Below, one piece after another: positions 1 through 5,606 of a stretch of DNA of 10,604 nucleotides. Where the stretch lies: positions 1-10,604 of the forward strand of contig DMMB01000027.1 of assembly GCA_003453215.1 (NCBI GenBank). The letters run 5' to 3'. How positions within the stretch are numbered: the stretch's first letter is position 1; each line of letters begins with the position of its first letter. Origin of the DNA: Oscillospiraceae bacterium (lineage in GTDB: Bacteria; Bacillota; Clostridia; Oscillospirales; Ruminococcaceae). Both the position numbers and the translations under genes were made by a program. Under the pieces are notes generated by a model, which saw nothing but the letters and a program-made list of their open reading frames with translations, made no database searches and was not told the DNA's origin.

Positions 1-60
1 TGTTTGTCACACATCATCGTAACGCCTACAGAAAGAAGCCGATAATCTTTTGCTGAGGTG

Positions 61-88
61 TTGTTTTATTCCGCAAATGTGGTAAAAT
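61..88 (+). promoter_or_regulatory. Putative vegetative promoter of the acyl-transfer operon
   Basis: A -35 like TTGTTT (61-66) is followed after 16 bases by TAAAAT (83-88). A TG dinucleotide sits one base upstream of the -10 (extended -10). Transcription would begin near 95, giving a leader of roughly 27 nt before the ATG at 122. The 60 bases upstream of this hold no feature I can identify. Confidence 0.55.
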
Positions 89-121
89 AAGCATAGTTAT
101 GTACGAAGCGAGGTGACACAA

Positions 122-1075
122 ATGCAGCAACACTATAATCACTCCCGCCGGAGGGTGCTAAGGCGCCGCCGTATAATGGTGATCGCCGCAGCAATTCTGC
201 TGGTGGCCGCAGTGGTATTTGCGGTGGTGCATTGGGTCATCCCCGCGCTGAATAAGGAAATAAACCCGCCCGACCCCGGACCGGCCGTAACGCCCGGAGT
301 GGACCCCGTACCCGATTCGGCCGGGACCGGTACCAATCCGGACGATGATATTATTTATCACCCGACATTTGACCCGGTGGTGCCGGAAAGCCAGCAGGTA
401 AGCGAAAAGTGGTTTGATGACGCAGTGATCCTGGGCGACAGCCGCTCCCAAGGGCTGGTGCTGTATAACAGCCTTTCTAACTGCACTTCGCTGGCGGTGA
501 AGTCCCTTTCGCTGACCAATTACACCAGCAAGGAAGCCACGCTGCCCGGACTTGGCACCGATACCGTGGCCAACCTGATCCCACAGGTGGGCGGCAAGCG
601 GTTCTACCTGGTCTTTGGCATGAATGATATGGGGCTTTCGGCGGAAACGTTTGGGCAATACTTCAGCCGTCTGGTTGATCTGATCCAGACAAGTCATCCC
701 GACGCCGATATTTACGCGCAGGCGGTGCTGCCGGTAACGGAGCTGAAGGAACAAAGCGGTGCTTCCAGCGGTTTTTCGCTGGCACACGTAAAGGAATTCA
801 ACGAAGCGCTGCTTCAGGTCTGCATCGAAAAGCAGATCTGGTATCTGGACATCCCCGAAACGCTGGTAGATGAAAAAGGCTACCTGCTGGACGATGCCAG
901 CTGGGACGGCGTACACCTGAACGCCAGCTACTGCCGTGACTGGATGAACTATCTGCTGTGCCATGTGGTACTGCCGGAGGACTACAACGGCGAGTACGAT
1001 GTGCCGATCGGCTACCACCCCGGCGACGTCGTAGTGGACGGTGTGACGGTTTACGACTTTATGCCTGCGAACTGA
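122..1075 (+). CDS. Membrane-anchored SGNH/GDSL-type hydrolase or acyl-transferase domain protein
   Basis: I place the start at ATG 122 because GAGGTG (110-115) lies six bases upstream. The GTG at 113 is in frame but falls inside that ribosome binding site. The 317-residue product has an Arg-rich cytoplasmic N-terminus, one membrane segment (about residues 18-40) and a Pro/Gly/Asp-rich linker to about residue 90, then an extracytoplasmic SGNH domain. Block I is ILGDSRSQG (D106, S107 as nucleophile), the Asn block is FGMND (N168), and the terminal Asp/His block is DGVHL (D263, H266), so the catalytic set looks complete. Such enzymes remove or transfer acyl groups on surface glycans. Its position as first gene ahead of a lipoprotein, an MBOAT and a DHHW gene suggests it acts on the same acylated polymer. 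The substrate cannot be read from sequence. Confidence 0.82.
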   Translation: MQQHYNHSRRRVLRRRRIMVIAAAILLVAAVVFAVVHWVIPALNKEINPPDPGPAVTPGVDPVPDSAGTGTNPDDDIIYHPTFDPVVPESQQVSEKWFDDAVILGDSRSQGLVLYNSLSNCTSLAVKSLSLTNYTSKEATLPGLGTDTVANLIPQVGGKRFYLVFGMNDMGLSAETFGQYFSRLVDLIQTSHPDADIYAQAVLPVTELKEQSGASSGFSLAHVKEFNEALLQVCIEKQIWYLDIPETLVDEKGYLLDDASWDGVHLNASYCRDWMNYLLCHVVLPEDYNGEYDVPIGYHPGDVVVDGVTVYDFMPAN

Positions 1076-1103
1076 TAAACATACAATTTAGGAGGAGATT
1101 TCC

Positions 1104-1565
1104 ATGAAAAAACTGATTGCTGTACTGCTGGCTGCGGTACTCTGCCTTGCCTTTGCTGCCTGCGGCGGCGATAAGACCACTGACAAAACAGTAGATGCGG
1201 CCGCTATGTTTAAAGCGCTGCTGGCGGATGTGACCTATCCCGATAACGCCACCGAGCTGGACAGCAGCATGGCCAGCATCCTGCTGGGCGGCGAGCTGCC
1301 CGAGGGCACCGAGGCTTATCTGGCGGCAAATGATTCCGCTTACCTGCGCTGCGCTGTTTTTGCCTGCAAGGATAAGGACGCGGCGGCCGCTGTAAGTAAG
1401 CTGGTGCAGACCTATATGGATGACAGCATTGACGCCAAGTACAATGCGGATGAAGTAGCGCTGCTGCAAAAAGCCAAAATCCATACCATGGGCAACTATG
1501 TAGCGGTGGCAGTGACCAATGATACCGATAACGTAAACAAGGTCATTGACCAATACTTTTCCTAA
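1104..1565 (+). CDS. Small DUF4358-like lipoprotein
   Basis: The 153-residue product starts with a classic lipoprotein signal: basic MKK, a hydrophobic core and the lipobox F17-A18-A19-C20. It is therefore predicted to be lipid-anchored on the outer face of the membrane. GGAGGAG (1091-1097) lies six bases before the ATG, and the gene begins 28 bases after the preceding stop, which fits a single transcript. The mature part resembles DUF4358 proteins: a short N-terminal helix ending DVTYPD, a 'seY..cAVFACKDKDAA' core (about residues 84-98), a helical stretch, and a final strand 'GNYVAVAVTND' (about 131-141). The biochemical role of the family is unknown to me. From memory such lipoproteins often lie beside MBOAT/DHHW genes in Clostridia, so an accessory or chaperone role in surface acylation is a plausible inference only. 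Confidence 0.72.
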   Translation: MKKLIAVLLAAVLCLAFAACGGDKTTDKTVDAAAMFKALLADVTYPDNATELDSSMASILLGGELPEGTEAYLAANDSAYLRCAVFACKDKDAAAAVSKLVQTYMDDSIDAKYNADEVALLQKAKIHTMGNYVAVAVTNDTDNVNKVIDQYFS

Positions 1566-1603
1566 ATATTCCCCGGCCGGTATGCCGGAGCATGAAAAAT
1601 CCC

Positions 1604-1637
1604 AAGGGCCGCGCAGGGCCATTCCTCCGCGGCCCTT
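1604..1637 (+). promoter_or_regulatory. Intercistronic GC-rich hairpin
   Basis: AAGGGCCGCG (1604-1613) and CGCGGCCCTT (1628-1637) form a perfect 10-bp stem with a 14-base loop, in the 93-base gap between the lipoprotein and MBOAT genes. No T-tract follows on the + strand. On the - strand the stem is followed by GGGATTTTT, so it looks more like a terminator for antisense transcription, or a processing or stability element for the + strand mRNA. A smaller CCGGC/GCCGG stem lies just upstream (1573-1588). Confidence 0.5.
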
Positions 1638-1658
1638 GCTGACTTGTAAGGAGCCGCC

Positions 1659-3068
1659 ATGGTATTCAGCAGCCTGACCTTTTTATTCCTGTTTTTCCCC
1701 CTGGTGATGGGGGTATATTACCTGTGCCCGCGGGCGCTGCGCAACTTGTGGCTGTTGGTGGTCAGCCTGCTGTTCTATGCCTGGGGCGAGCCGGTTTATA
1801 TCCGGCTGATGGTGGCTTCCATTCTGTTCAACTACCTGTGCGGGCTGGGGGTAGCCGCCCTGCAGAAGCGGCAGAAAAAGAGTCTGGCCAAAGCGCTGCT
1901 TATTTTCTGTATTGCTGGGAATATCGGGGCGCTGGGCCTCTTTAAATACGCCGATTTGCTGATTGGCACCATAAACCATATGGCCGGCAGCCAAATAGCG
2001 CTGCTGGAGCTGGCCTTGCCCATCGGCATCAGCTTTTACACCTTCCAGGCGCTGAGTTATGTCATTGATGTGTACCGGGGGACTGTGGCGGCGCAGAAAA
2101 ACCCCATCACCTTCGGCACCTACATTGCGCTGTTCCCGCAGCTGATTGCCGGCCCCATTGTGCAGTATAAAACGGTGGAAGAGCAGCTTTCTCATCGCCG
2201 GGAAACCACAGCGCAGTTTGCCGCAGGCATTGGCCGATTTACCATTGGTCTGGGCAAAAAAGTGCTGATTGCCAACCAGGTGGGCGCCCTGTGGGATACC
2301 ATCGCGGCGCTGCCGGGAACCGGCCTTTCCGCCGGGACGGCCTGGCTGGGAGCCATTGCGTTTACCTTCCAGATTTACTTCGACTTTTCCGGTTACTCCG
2401 ATATGGCCATTGGGCTGGGAAAAATGCTGGGCTTTGAGTTCCTGGAAAACTTTGATTACCCTTACCTGAGCCGCAGCATTACCGAATACTGGCGGCGGTG
2501 GCATATTTCGCTGGGTACCTGGTTCCGGGAATATGTGTATATTCCGCTGGGCGGCAACCGGCGCGGACTGCCCCGGCAGATCCTGAACCTCATCATTGTA
2601 TGGGGGCTGACGGGTCTGTGGCATGGCGCCAGCTGGAACTTTCTGCTGTGGGGACTTTACTACGGGGTCATTCTCATTGTAGAAAAGGTGTGGCTGCTGA
2701 AGCCGCTGCAGAAAGCCCCCGGCGCGGTACAGCACCTTTACTCCCTGCTTCTGATTGTACTGGGCTGGGTTATCTTTGCCCTGACCGATTTTAGCGCCAT
2801 CGGAAACTATTTTGCCGCGCTCTTTGGGGCACACGGCGGTACCGATTCCCAAACAATGTATCTGCTGACCACCAATCTCTCCCTGCTGCTGGTGGCCGCG
2901 CTGGCCTGTACCCGCTGGCCGGCCCAGACAGCAAATGACCTTCTGGCACGTATCCCTGCTGCGGCCCAAACGCTGCTCCGGTGCCTTTTCTACACTGTGG
3001 TGCTGCTGATGTGCGTGGCTTTCCTGGTGGGCGACAGCTACAATCCATTCCTGTATTTCCGGTTCTGA
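1659..3068 (+). CDS. MBOAT-family membrane acyltransferase (AlgI/DltB type)
   Basis: This 469-residue polytopic protein is the normal length for bacterial AlgI-type MBOATs. It opens with the characteristic MVFSSLTFLFLFFP segment. It also carries PIGISFYTFQALSYVIDVYRG (about 121-141), FPQLIAGPIVQY (159-170), the DFSGYSDMAIGLGKMLGF block (242-259), YWRRWHISLGTWFR (277-290, H282) and LTGLWHGASWNF (317-328) with the presumed catalytic His322. These enzymes take acyl groups, usually acetyl from a cytoplasmic donor, and pass them through the membrane to an extracellular acceptor or partner. TAAGGAG (1647-1653) precedes the ATG by five bases. The next gene encodes the DHHW partner type seen with AlgI in alginate acetylation. 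The acceptor polymer (exopolysaccharide, peptidoglycan or teichoic acid) is not determined by this sequence. Confidence 0.93.
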   Translation: MVFSSLTFLFLFFPLVMGVYYLCPRALRNLWLLVVSLLFYAWGEPVYIRLMVASILFNYLCGLGVAALQKRQKKSLAKALLIFCIAGNIGALGLFKYADLLIGTINHMAGSQIALLELALPIGISFYTFQALSYVIDVYRGTVAAQKNPITFGTYIALFPQLIAGPIVQYKTVEEQLSHRRETTAQFAAGIGRFTIGLGKKVLIANQVGALWDTIAALPGTGLSAGTAWLGAIAFTFQIYFDFSGYSDMAIGLGKMLGFEFLENFDYPYLSRSITEYWRRWHISLGTWFREYVYIPLGGNRRGLPRQILNLIIVWGLTGLWHGASWNFLLWGLYYGVILIVEKVWLLKPLQKAPGAVQHLYSLLLIVLGWVIFALTDFSAIGNYFAALFGAHGGTDSQTMYLLTTNLSLLLVAALACTRWPAQTANDLLARIPAAAQTLLRCLFYTVVLLMCVAFLVGDSYNPFLYFRF

Positions 3069-3087
3069 GAGGAGGCGCACAAATAAG

Positions 3088-4233
3088 ATGAAAAAGCAGA
3101 ATATTATCATTATCCTGGTTTTTGGCGCGCTGATTTTCGGGCTGGGGCTGCTGGGGTGGCTCACCCCGGATCAGGCCTTTTCCGAAAATGAGAACCGCTA
3201 CCTGCAGGAGTTGCCAAAGCTTTCCGAAGATACTCTGGTAAGCGGCGACTTTGGCGATGAGATGGAAGATTACCTGAGCGACCAATTTTGGCAGCGGGAT
3301 AGCTGGACCGCCGCCCGCAGCAAAATGAAAATGCTGCTGCGCAATAAAGATATTGGCGGGGTGTACCTGTGCGAAGATGGGTACTACATTGAAAAAATCA
3401 CCCAAAACGACGTAGATGAGGCCCGACTGCAGAAAAACCTGCAAACGGTAAAGAATTTCTTTGACCGGTGCACCGAAAAGGGGCTGGCCGCGGAAAACCT
3501 GACCTTTTTGCCGGTGCCCACCCCGGGCTATACCCTGCGGGATAAGCTGCCGCGCTACGCCACCCTTTTTGATGAAGACGCGGTATTTGATGCGATGACC
3601 GCCGCAATGGGAAATTACCGGCTGGTGGATTTGCGGGCGGACTTTACCCAGGCGACGGAAAGCGAACCGCTTTATTACCGCACCGACCACCACTGGAAAA
3701 CGGCCGGTTCCCTGCTGGGCTACCAATGCTATCGGACGGCTCTTGGGCTTTCGGCCCCTGCGGCGGCGGATTATACGGTGGAGCACTATGAGGGCTTCCG
3801 CGGGACGCTGTACAGCAAGGTGCTGGATAAAAATGCAGCGACCGATACCATAGACCTGTACCGCTGGGATGGGGATACCAGCCTGAGCGTAACCTATGAT
3901 AACGCTGCCCACACCAGCTGCTACGATACGGAAAAGCTGCTGCAAAAGGATATGTACGAGGTATTCTTTGGCGGGAACTGGCCTACCGTAACCATCACCG
4001 GAGGGCCGGAGAATGGCCGCCGCCTGCTGGTGCTGAAGGACAGCTATGCCAATGCCCTGCTGCCCTTTGCCGCGGCGGACTATGAAAAAATTGTAGCAGT
4101 AGATCTGCGGTATTATCTTGGCTCCCTAACGGAACTGATGGAGCAGGAAGGCATTACCGATGTGCTGGTGCTGTACAGCACCTCCGCCTTTATGAGCGAT
4201 ACCAAAATAGACCGGCTGGGGCTGGTAAAATAA
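3088..4233 (+). CDS. DHHW-family protein (AlgJ/AlgX-like SGNH acyltransferase partner)
   Basis: The 381-residue product has an N-terminal membrane anchor or uncleaved signal (about residues 4-24), then the typical 'FSENENRYLQELP' opening (31-43) and a 'DYLSDQFWQRDSW' motif (61-73). The defining YRTDHHW motif (197-203; D200, H201, H202) and VLKDSYAN (315-322) follow, the latter with S319 as presumed nucleophile. This Asp/His plus Ser arrangement matches the AlgJ/AlgX catalytic fold, in which an extracytoplasmic Ser takes the acyl group delivered by an MBOAT and places it on a polysaccharide. The gene starts 19 bases after the MBOAT stop. GGAGG (3071-3075) is 12 bases from the ATG, a long spacing that could lower translation, but no other in-frame start exists. 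A terminator follows directly, so this is the last gene of the operon. Confidence 0.87.
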   Translation: MKKQNIIIILVFGALIFGLGLLGWLTPDQAFSENENRYLQELPKLSEDTLVSGDFGDEMEDYLSDQFWQRDSWTAARSKMKMLLRNKDIGGVYLCEDGYYIEKITQNDVDEARLQKNLQTVKNFFDRCTEKGLAAENLTFLPVPTPGYTLRDKLPRYATLFDEDAVFDAMTAAMGNYRLVDLRADFTQATESEPLYYRTDHHWKTAGSLLGYQCYRTALGLSAPAAADYTVEHYEGFRGTLYSKVLDKNAATDTIDLYRWDGDTSLSVTYDNAAHTSCYDTEKLLQKDMYEVFFGGNWPTVTITGGPENGRRLLVLKDSYANALLPFAAADYEKIVAVDLRYYLGSLTELMEQEGITDVLVLYSTSAFMSDTKIDRLGLVK

Positions 4234-4244
4234 CGATAAAACGG

Positions 4245-4266
4245 CTCCTCTGCCCCGGCAGGGGAG
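4245..4266. terminator. Probable bidirectional intrinsic terminator
   Basis: CTCCTCTGCC (4245-4254) and GGCAGGGGAG (4257-4266) pair along almost their whole length, with one G-T wobble. On the + strand the run TCTTACTTTTCTTC follows the stem and would end the DHHW operon. On the - strand CCGTTTTAT follows it, just after the stop of the 25-codon ORF at 4269, so the same hairpin can serve both convergent transcripts. Confidence 0.65.
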
Positions 4267-4268
4267 TC

Positions 4269-4346
4269 TTACTTTTCTTCTCCAAAGAGGCGGTGTACCC
4301 ACCAAAACAACGCCAGCAATACCGTAGCGAAAATCCAACCATCCAC
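4269..4346 (-). CDS. Putative 25-residue single-span membrane peptide, divergent from the XRE repressor gene
   Basis: On the - strand a GTG at 4346 opens 25 codons ending at TAA 4269-4271. The peptide begins MDGWIFATVLL and ends HRLFGEEK, with a Trp pair (W15, W16) near the end of the hydrophobic stretch at about residues 4-17. That makes one short membrane span with a charged C-terminus. GGAAGG (4353-4358) lies six bases upstream of the start, an in-frame TAA a few codons upstream leaves no other start, and the promoter at 4374-4402 would give a leader of about 20 nt. The stop falls two bases before the shared terminator. Promoter, binding site, start and terminator thus line up as a complete gene. 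I do not recognise the peptide. Its shape resembles membrane toxins of type I systems or small regulatory membrane peptides, but that is analogy only. Confidence 0.5.
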   Translation of the reverse strand: MDGWIFATVLLALFWWVHRLFGEEK

Positions 4347-4373
4347 CCGTATCCTTCCCCTTCCTTATCCTCT

Positions 4374-4402
4374 AAAATACATCATATGATGTATTTCGTC
4401 AA
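4374..4402 (-). promoter_or_regulatory. Near-consensus promoter firing leftward toward the 25-codon ORF
   Basis: Read on the - strand, TTGACG (4397-4402) and TATTTT (4374-4379) are separated by exactly 17 bases, matching a vegetative promoter well. Most of the spacer and part of the -10 belong to the perfect palindrome at 4375-4396, so a protein bound there should block RNA polymerase. Confidence 0.65.
4375..4396. promoter_or_regulatory. Operator 1: 22-bp perfect palindrome
   Basis: The 22 bases 4375-4396 read identically on both strands around a central CATATG; each half ends in ATACATCAT. The site overlaps the spacer and -10 of the leftward promoter and lies about 60 bp upstream of the XRE start codon. 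It is the best candidate for the repressor's binding site. Confidence 0.65.
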
Positions 4403-4415
4403 CAACATATGTTGT
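4402..4415. promoter_or_regulatory. Operator 2: 14-bp perfect palindrome related to operator 1
   Basis: A second palindrome with the same CATATG centre (ACAACATATGTTGT, 4402-4415) lies 23 bp centre-to-centre from operator 1, about two helical turns. Its right half continues ATGTTGTAT, close to ATGATGTAT of operator 1. An additional half-site, ATGATGT, is at 4424-4430 and overlaps the possible weak -10 TATGAT (4423-4428) of the repressor gene. The layout suggests cooperative binding and autoregulation. Confidence 0.55.
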
Positions 4416-4454
4416 ATCTGTGTATGATGTCCTCAAAAAAGGGAGGGCAGAACC

Positions 4455-4682
4455 ATGGCTTTTTATCCCCGACTGCGCGACCTGCGGGAGGACGCCGACC
4501 TGACGCAGGAAGAACTGGTAAAGCAACTGGGTATGCACAAAACGACCTATACCAACTATGAACAGGGCAAGCGGGAACCGCCCTTTGAACTGATTATCCG
4601 CCTGGCCAAACTGTATGGCGTTTCCATCGATTACATTGCAGGTTTAACGCCGCACCCGGTGCCCCTGCCGCCGCAAAAATAG
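4455..4682 (+). CDS. XRE/Cro-CI family transcriptional regulator
   Basis: The 75-residue product is little more than one helix-turn-helix domain (HTH_3): LRDLREDADLTQEELVKQLG (about 7-26) holds the first helices, HKTTYTNYEQGKREPP (28-43) the recognition helix and following loop, and LAKLYGVSIDYIAGL (50-64) the closing helices. A Pro-rich tail follows. There is no effector or multimerisation domain, as in phage-type or antitoxin-like repressors. GGGAGGG (4441-4447) precedes the ATG by about seven bases. Two palindromes with a shared core lie in the 108 bases between this gene and the divergent 25-codon ORF, so the likely targets are its own promoter and that of the small peptide. It ends in the hairpin terminator at 4697-4749. 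Confidence 0.9.
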   Translation: MAFYPRLRDLREDADLTQEELVKQLGMHKTTYTNYEQGKREPPFELIIRLAKLYGVSIDYIAGLTPHPVPLPPQK

Positions 4683-4696
4683 AAAATCGTATTTTA

Positions 4697-4749
4697 TTCC
4701 CTCTGCCGGAGATAATAGCAATATTATTCTGCGGCAGGGGGAATTTTTT
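4697..4749 (+). terminator. Long hairpin with T-tract, overlapping the next gene's ribosome binding site
   Basis: A 12-bp stem (4697-4708 with 4732-4743, one G-T wobble) is extended by an inner ATAATA/TATTAT stem (4712-4717 and 4722-4727) closed by a GCAA loop. Six T residues follow (4744-4749), giving a strong intrinsic terminator for the XRE gene. Its 3' arm contains GGGGGAA (4737-4743), the only Shine-Dalgarno candidate for the GTG start at 4750, so the hairpin may also hide that site on read-through mRNA. Confidence 0.75.
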
Positions 4750-5097
4750 GTGTCAAAAAAATGGCTTGGGCTCCTGGGCGGTTTTGGGGCCGGGATCATC
4801 AACGGGCTGCTGGGGGCCGGCGGCGGTATGGTGGTGGTACCGCTGCTTTCCGCCCTGGGGGTGCAGGGGAAAAAGAGCCACGCCACCGCGCTGATGGTGA
4901 TCGTGCCGCTTTCGCTGGTAAGCGCTGTGCTGTACCTGGCCGAAGAGCGGGTGACCCTGGCGGATGCGTTGCCCTGGCTGCCGGGCAGCCTGCTGGGGGC
5001 CTACATGGGCAGCCGGCTGCTGCCCAAAATTTCGACCGGGTGGCTGAAGCTGTGCTTTGGCGGGCTGATGCTGTGGGGAGGGCTGCGGCTGCTATGA
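4750..5097 (+). CDS. Half-size TSUP (TauE/SafE) membrane protein, N-terminal partner
   Basis: The 115-residue product is very hydrophobic and starts with the TSUP repeat signature 'GFGAGIINGLLGAGGGMVVVPLL' (about residues 10-32). Further predicted segments follow around 46-62, 72-90 and 95-115, roughly four in all. TSUP proteins are commonly about 250 residues with two such repeats and move sulfite, sulfonates or other organo-sulfur anions; here only one repeat is encoded. GTG 4750 is the only start that keeps the conserved N-terminal motif. The stop overlaps the ATG of the next gene (ATGA at 5094-5097), implying translational coupling and joint assembly of the two halves. The substrate is unknown. 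The start codon sits directly after the T-tract of the upstream terminator. Confidence 0.8.
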   Translation: MSKKWLGLLGGFGAGIINGLLGAGGGMVVVPLLSALGVQGKKSHATALMVIVPLSLVSAVLYLAEERVTLADALPWLPGSLLGAYMGSRLLPKISTGWLKLCFGGLMLWGGLRLL

Positions 5098-5507
5098 ACT
5101 GGGTTTTAATCGCGGCGGCTTCGGTTCTCAGCGGGGCACTGGGGGCTATGGGGCTGGGCGGGGGCGGCATTCTGCTGCTGGTGCTGGTGTGGGTCGGCTG
5201 GCCGCAGATGACAGCACAGGGCATTAATCTGCTGATGATCCTGCCGGTGGGGGCGCTGGGGCTGTATTTCCACCGCAAAAATGGCCTGACCGATCCAAAA
5301 GCCGCTGCCCCACTGCTGTGGGGCGGCCTGCCCGGAGTGCTGCTGGGGGTGCTGCTGGGAAAGCAGCTGGGGGAGAGTACGCTGCGCACCTGCTTTGGCG
5401 TGCTTATTCTGCTGCTGGCGGCAAGAGAATTGTGGCTGGGCATCGGAGCCATCCGGCGGGACGGCTGGCGGCTGAAAGCCCCGCCGGAACCGGGTCAAAA
5501 CGAGTAG
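5094..5507 (+). CDS. Half-size TSUP (TauE/SafE) membrane protein, C-terminal partner
   Basis: This 137-residue protein begins at ATG 5094, overlapping the preceding stop. It contains the second TSUP repeat signature 'SGALGAMGLGGGGILLLVLVWV' (about 12-33), then hydrophobic segments around 44-58, 74-92 and 98-115, and a short charged, Pro-containing tail ending in QNE. GGGGAGGG (5075-5082) lies about 11 bases upstream. Residue order and topology fit the C-terminal half of a normal TSUP permease. Together the two products would give the usual eight-segment transporter as a heterodimer. Separate start codons, a clean ATGA junction and intact hydrophobic segments argue against a recent frameshift of a fused gene. 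No convincing intrinsic terminator follows. Confidence 0.82.
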   Translation: MNWVLIAAASVLSGALGAMGLGGGGILLLVLVWVGWPQMTAQGINLLMILPVGALGLYFHRKNGLTDPKAAAPLLWGGLPGVLLGVLLGKQLGESTLRTCFGVLILLLAARELWLGIGAIRRDGWRLKAPPEPGQNE

Positions 5508-5520
5508 CCGGTGCTTTTTT

Positions 5521-5550
5521 GCATAATCCGGCGGGATGCGGTGAACAATA
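5521..5550 (+). promoter_or_regulatory. Possible sigma-F (forespore) promoter
   Basis: GCATA (5521-5525) fits the B. subtilis sigma-F -35 consensus GYATA. Exactly 15 bases later GTGAACAATA (5541-5550) matches the -10 consensus GGNNANAHTR at all but the second position. Transcription would start near 5557, about 50 nt before the SpoIIQ-like gene. The consensus is quoted from memory. The match is supportive because B. subtilis spoIIQ is a sigma-F gene. Confidence 0.45.
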
Positions 5551-5606
5551 GCATTGACCAAAAAAGCAATTATCTACCCACCACTTAGTGCAAAGGAAGG
5601 TTGAAT

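Noticed and set aside
113..121. GTG start for the SGNH gene
   Set aside because: The GTG is part of the GAGGTG ribosome binding site that serves ATG 122.
1683..3164. Long antisense frame opposite the MBOAT gene (and similar ones at 158-1018, 2791-3945, 6359-7228, 7212-8081)
   Set aside because: They have no family motifs and no credible ribosome binding sites, and their low-complexity composition follows from the GC-rich codon bias of the recognised genes on the other strand.
4126..4338. 70-residue leftward frame overlapping the end of the DHHW gene
   Set aside because: It runs through the terminator and into the DHHW coding region; the 25-codon frame in another register fits the promoter, ribosome binding site and terminator much better.
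4230..4750. Complete prophage or integrative element around the XRE gene
   Set aside because: No integrase, att-like direct repeats or phage genes are visible; only the small repressor and the divergent ORF are present.
5507..5533. Intrinsic terminator after the TSUP genes
   Set aside because: GCCGG and CCGGC can pair, but the T-run lies inside the loop rather than after the stem.
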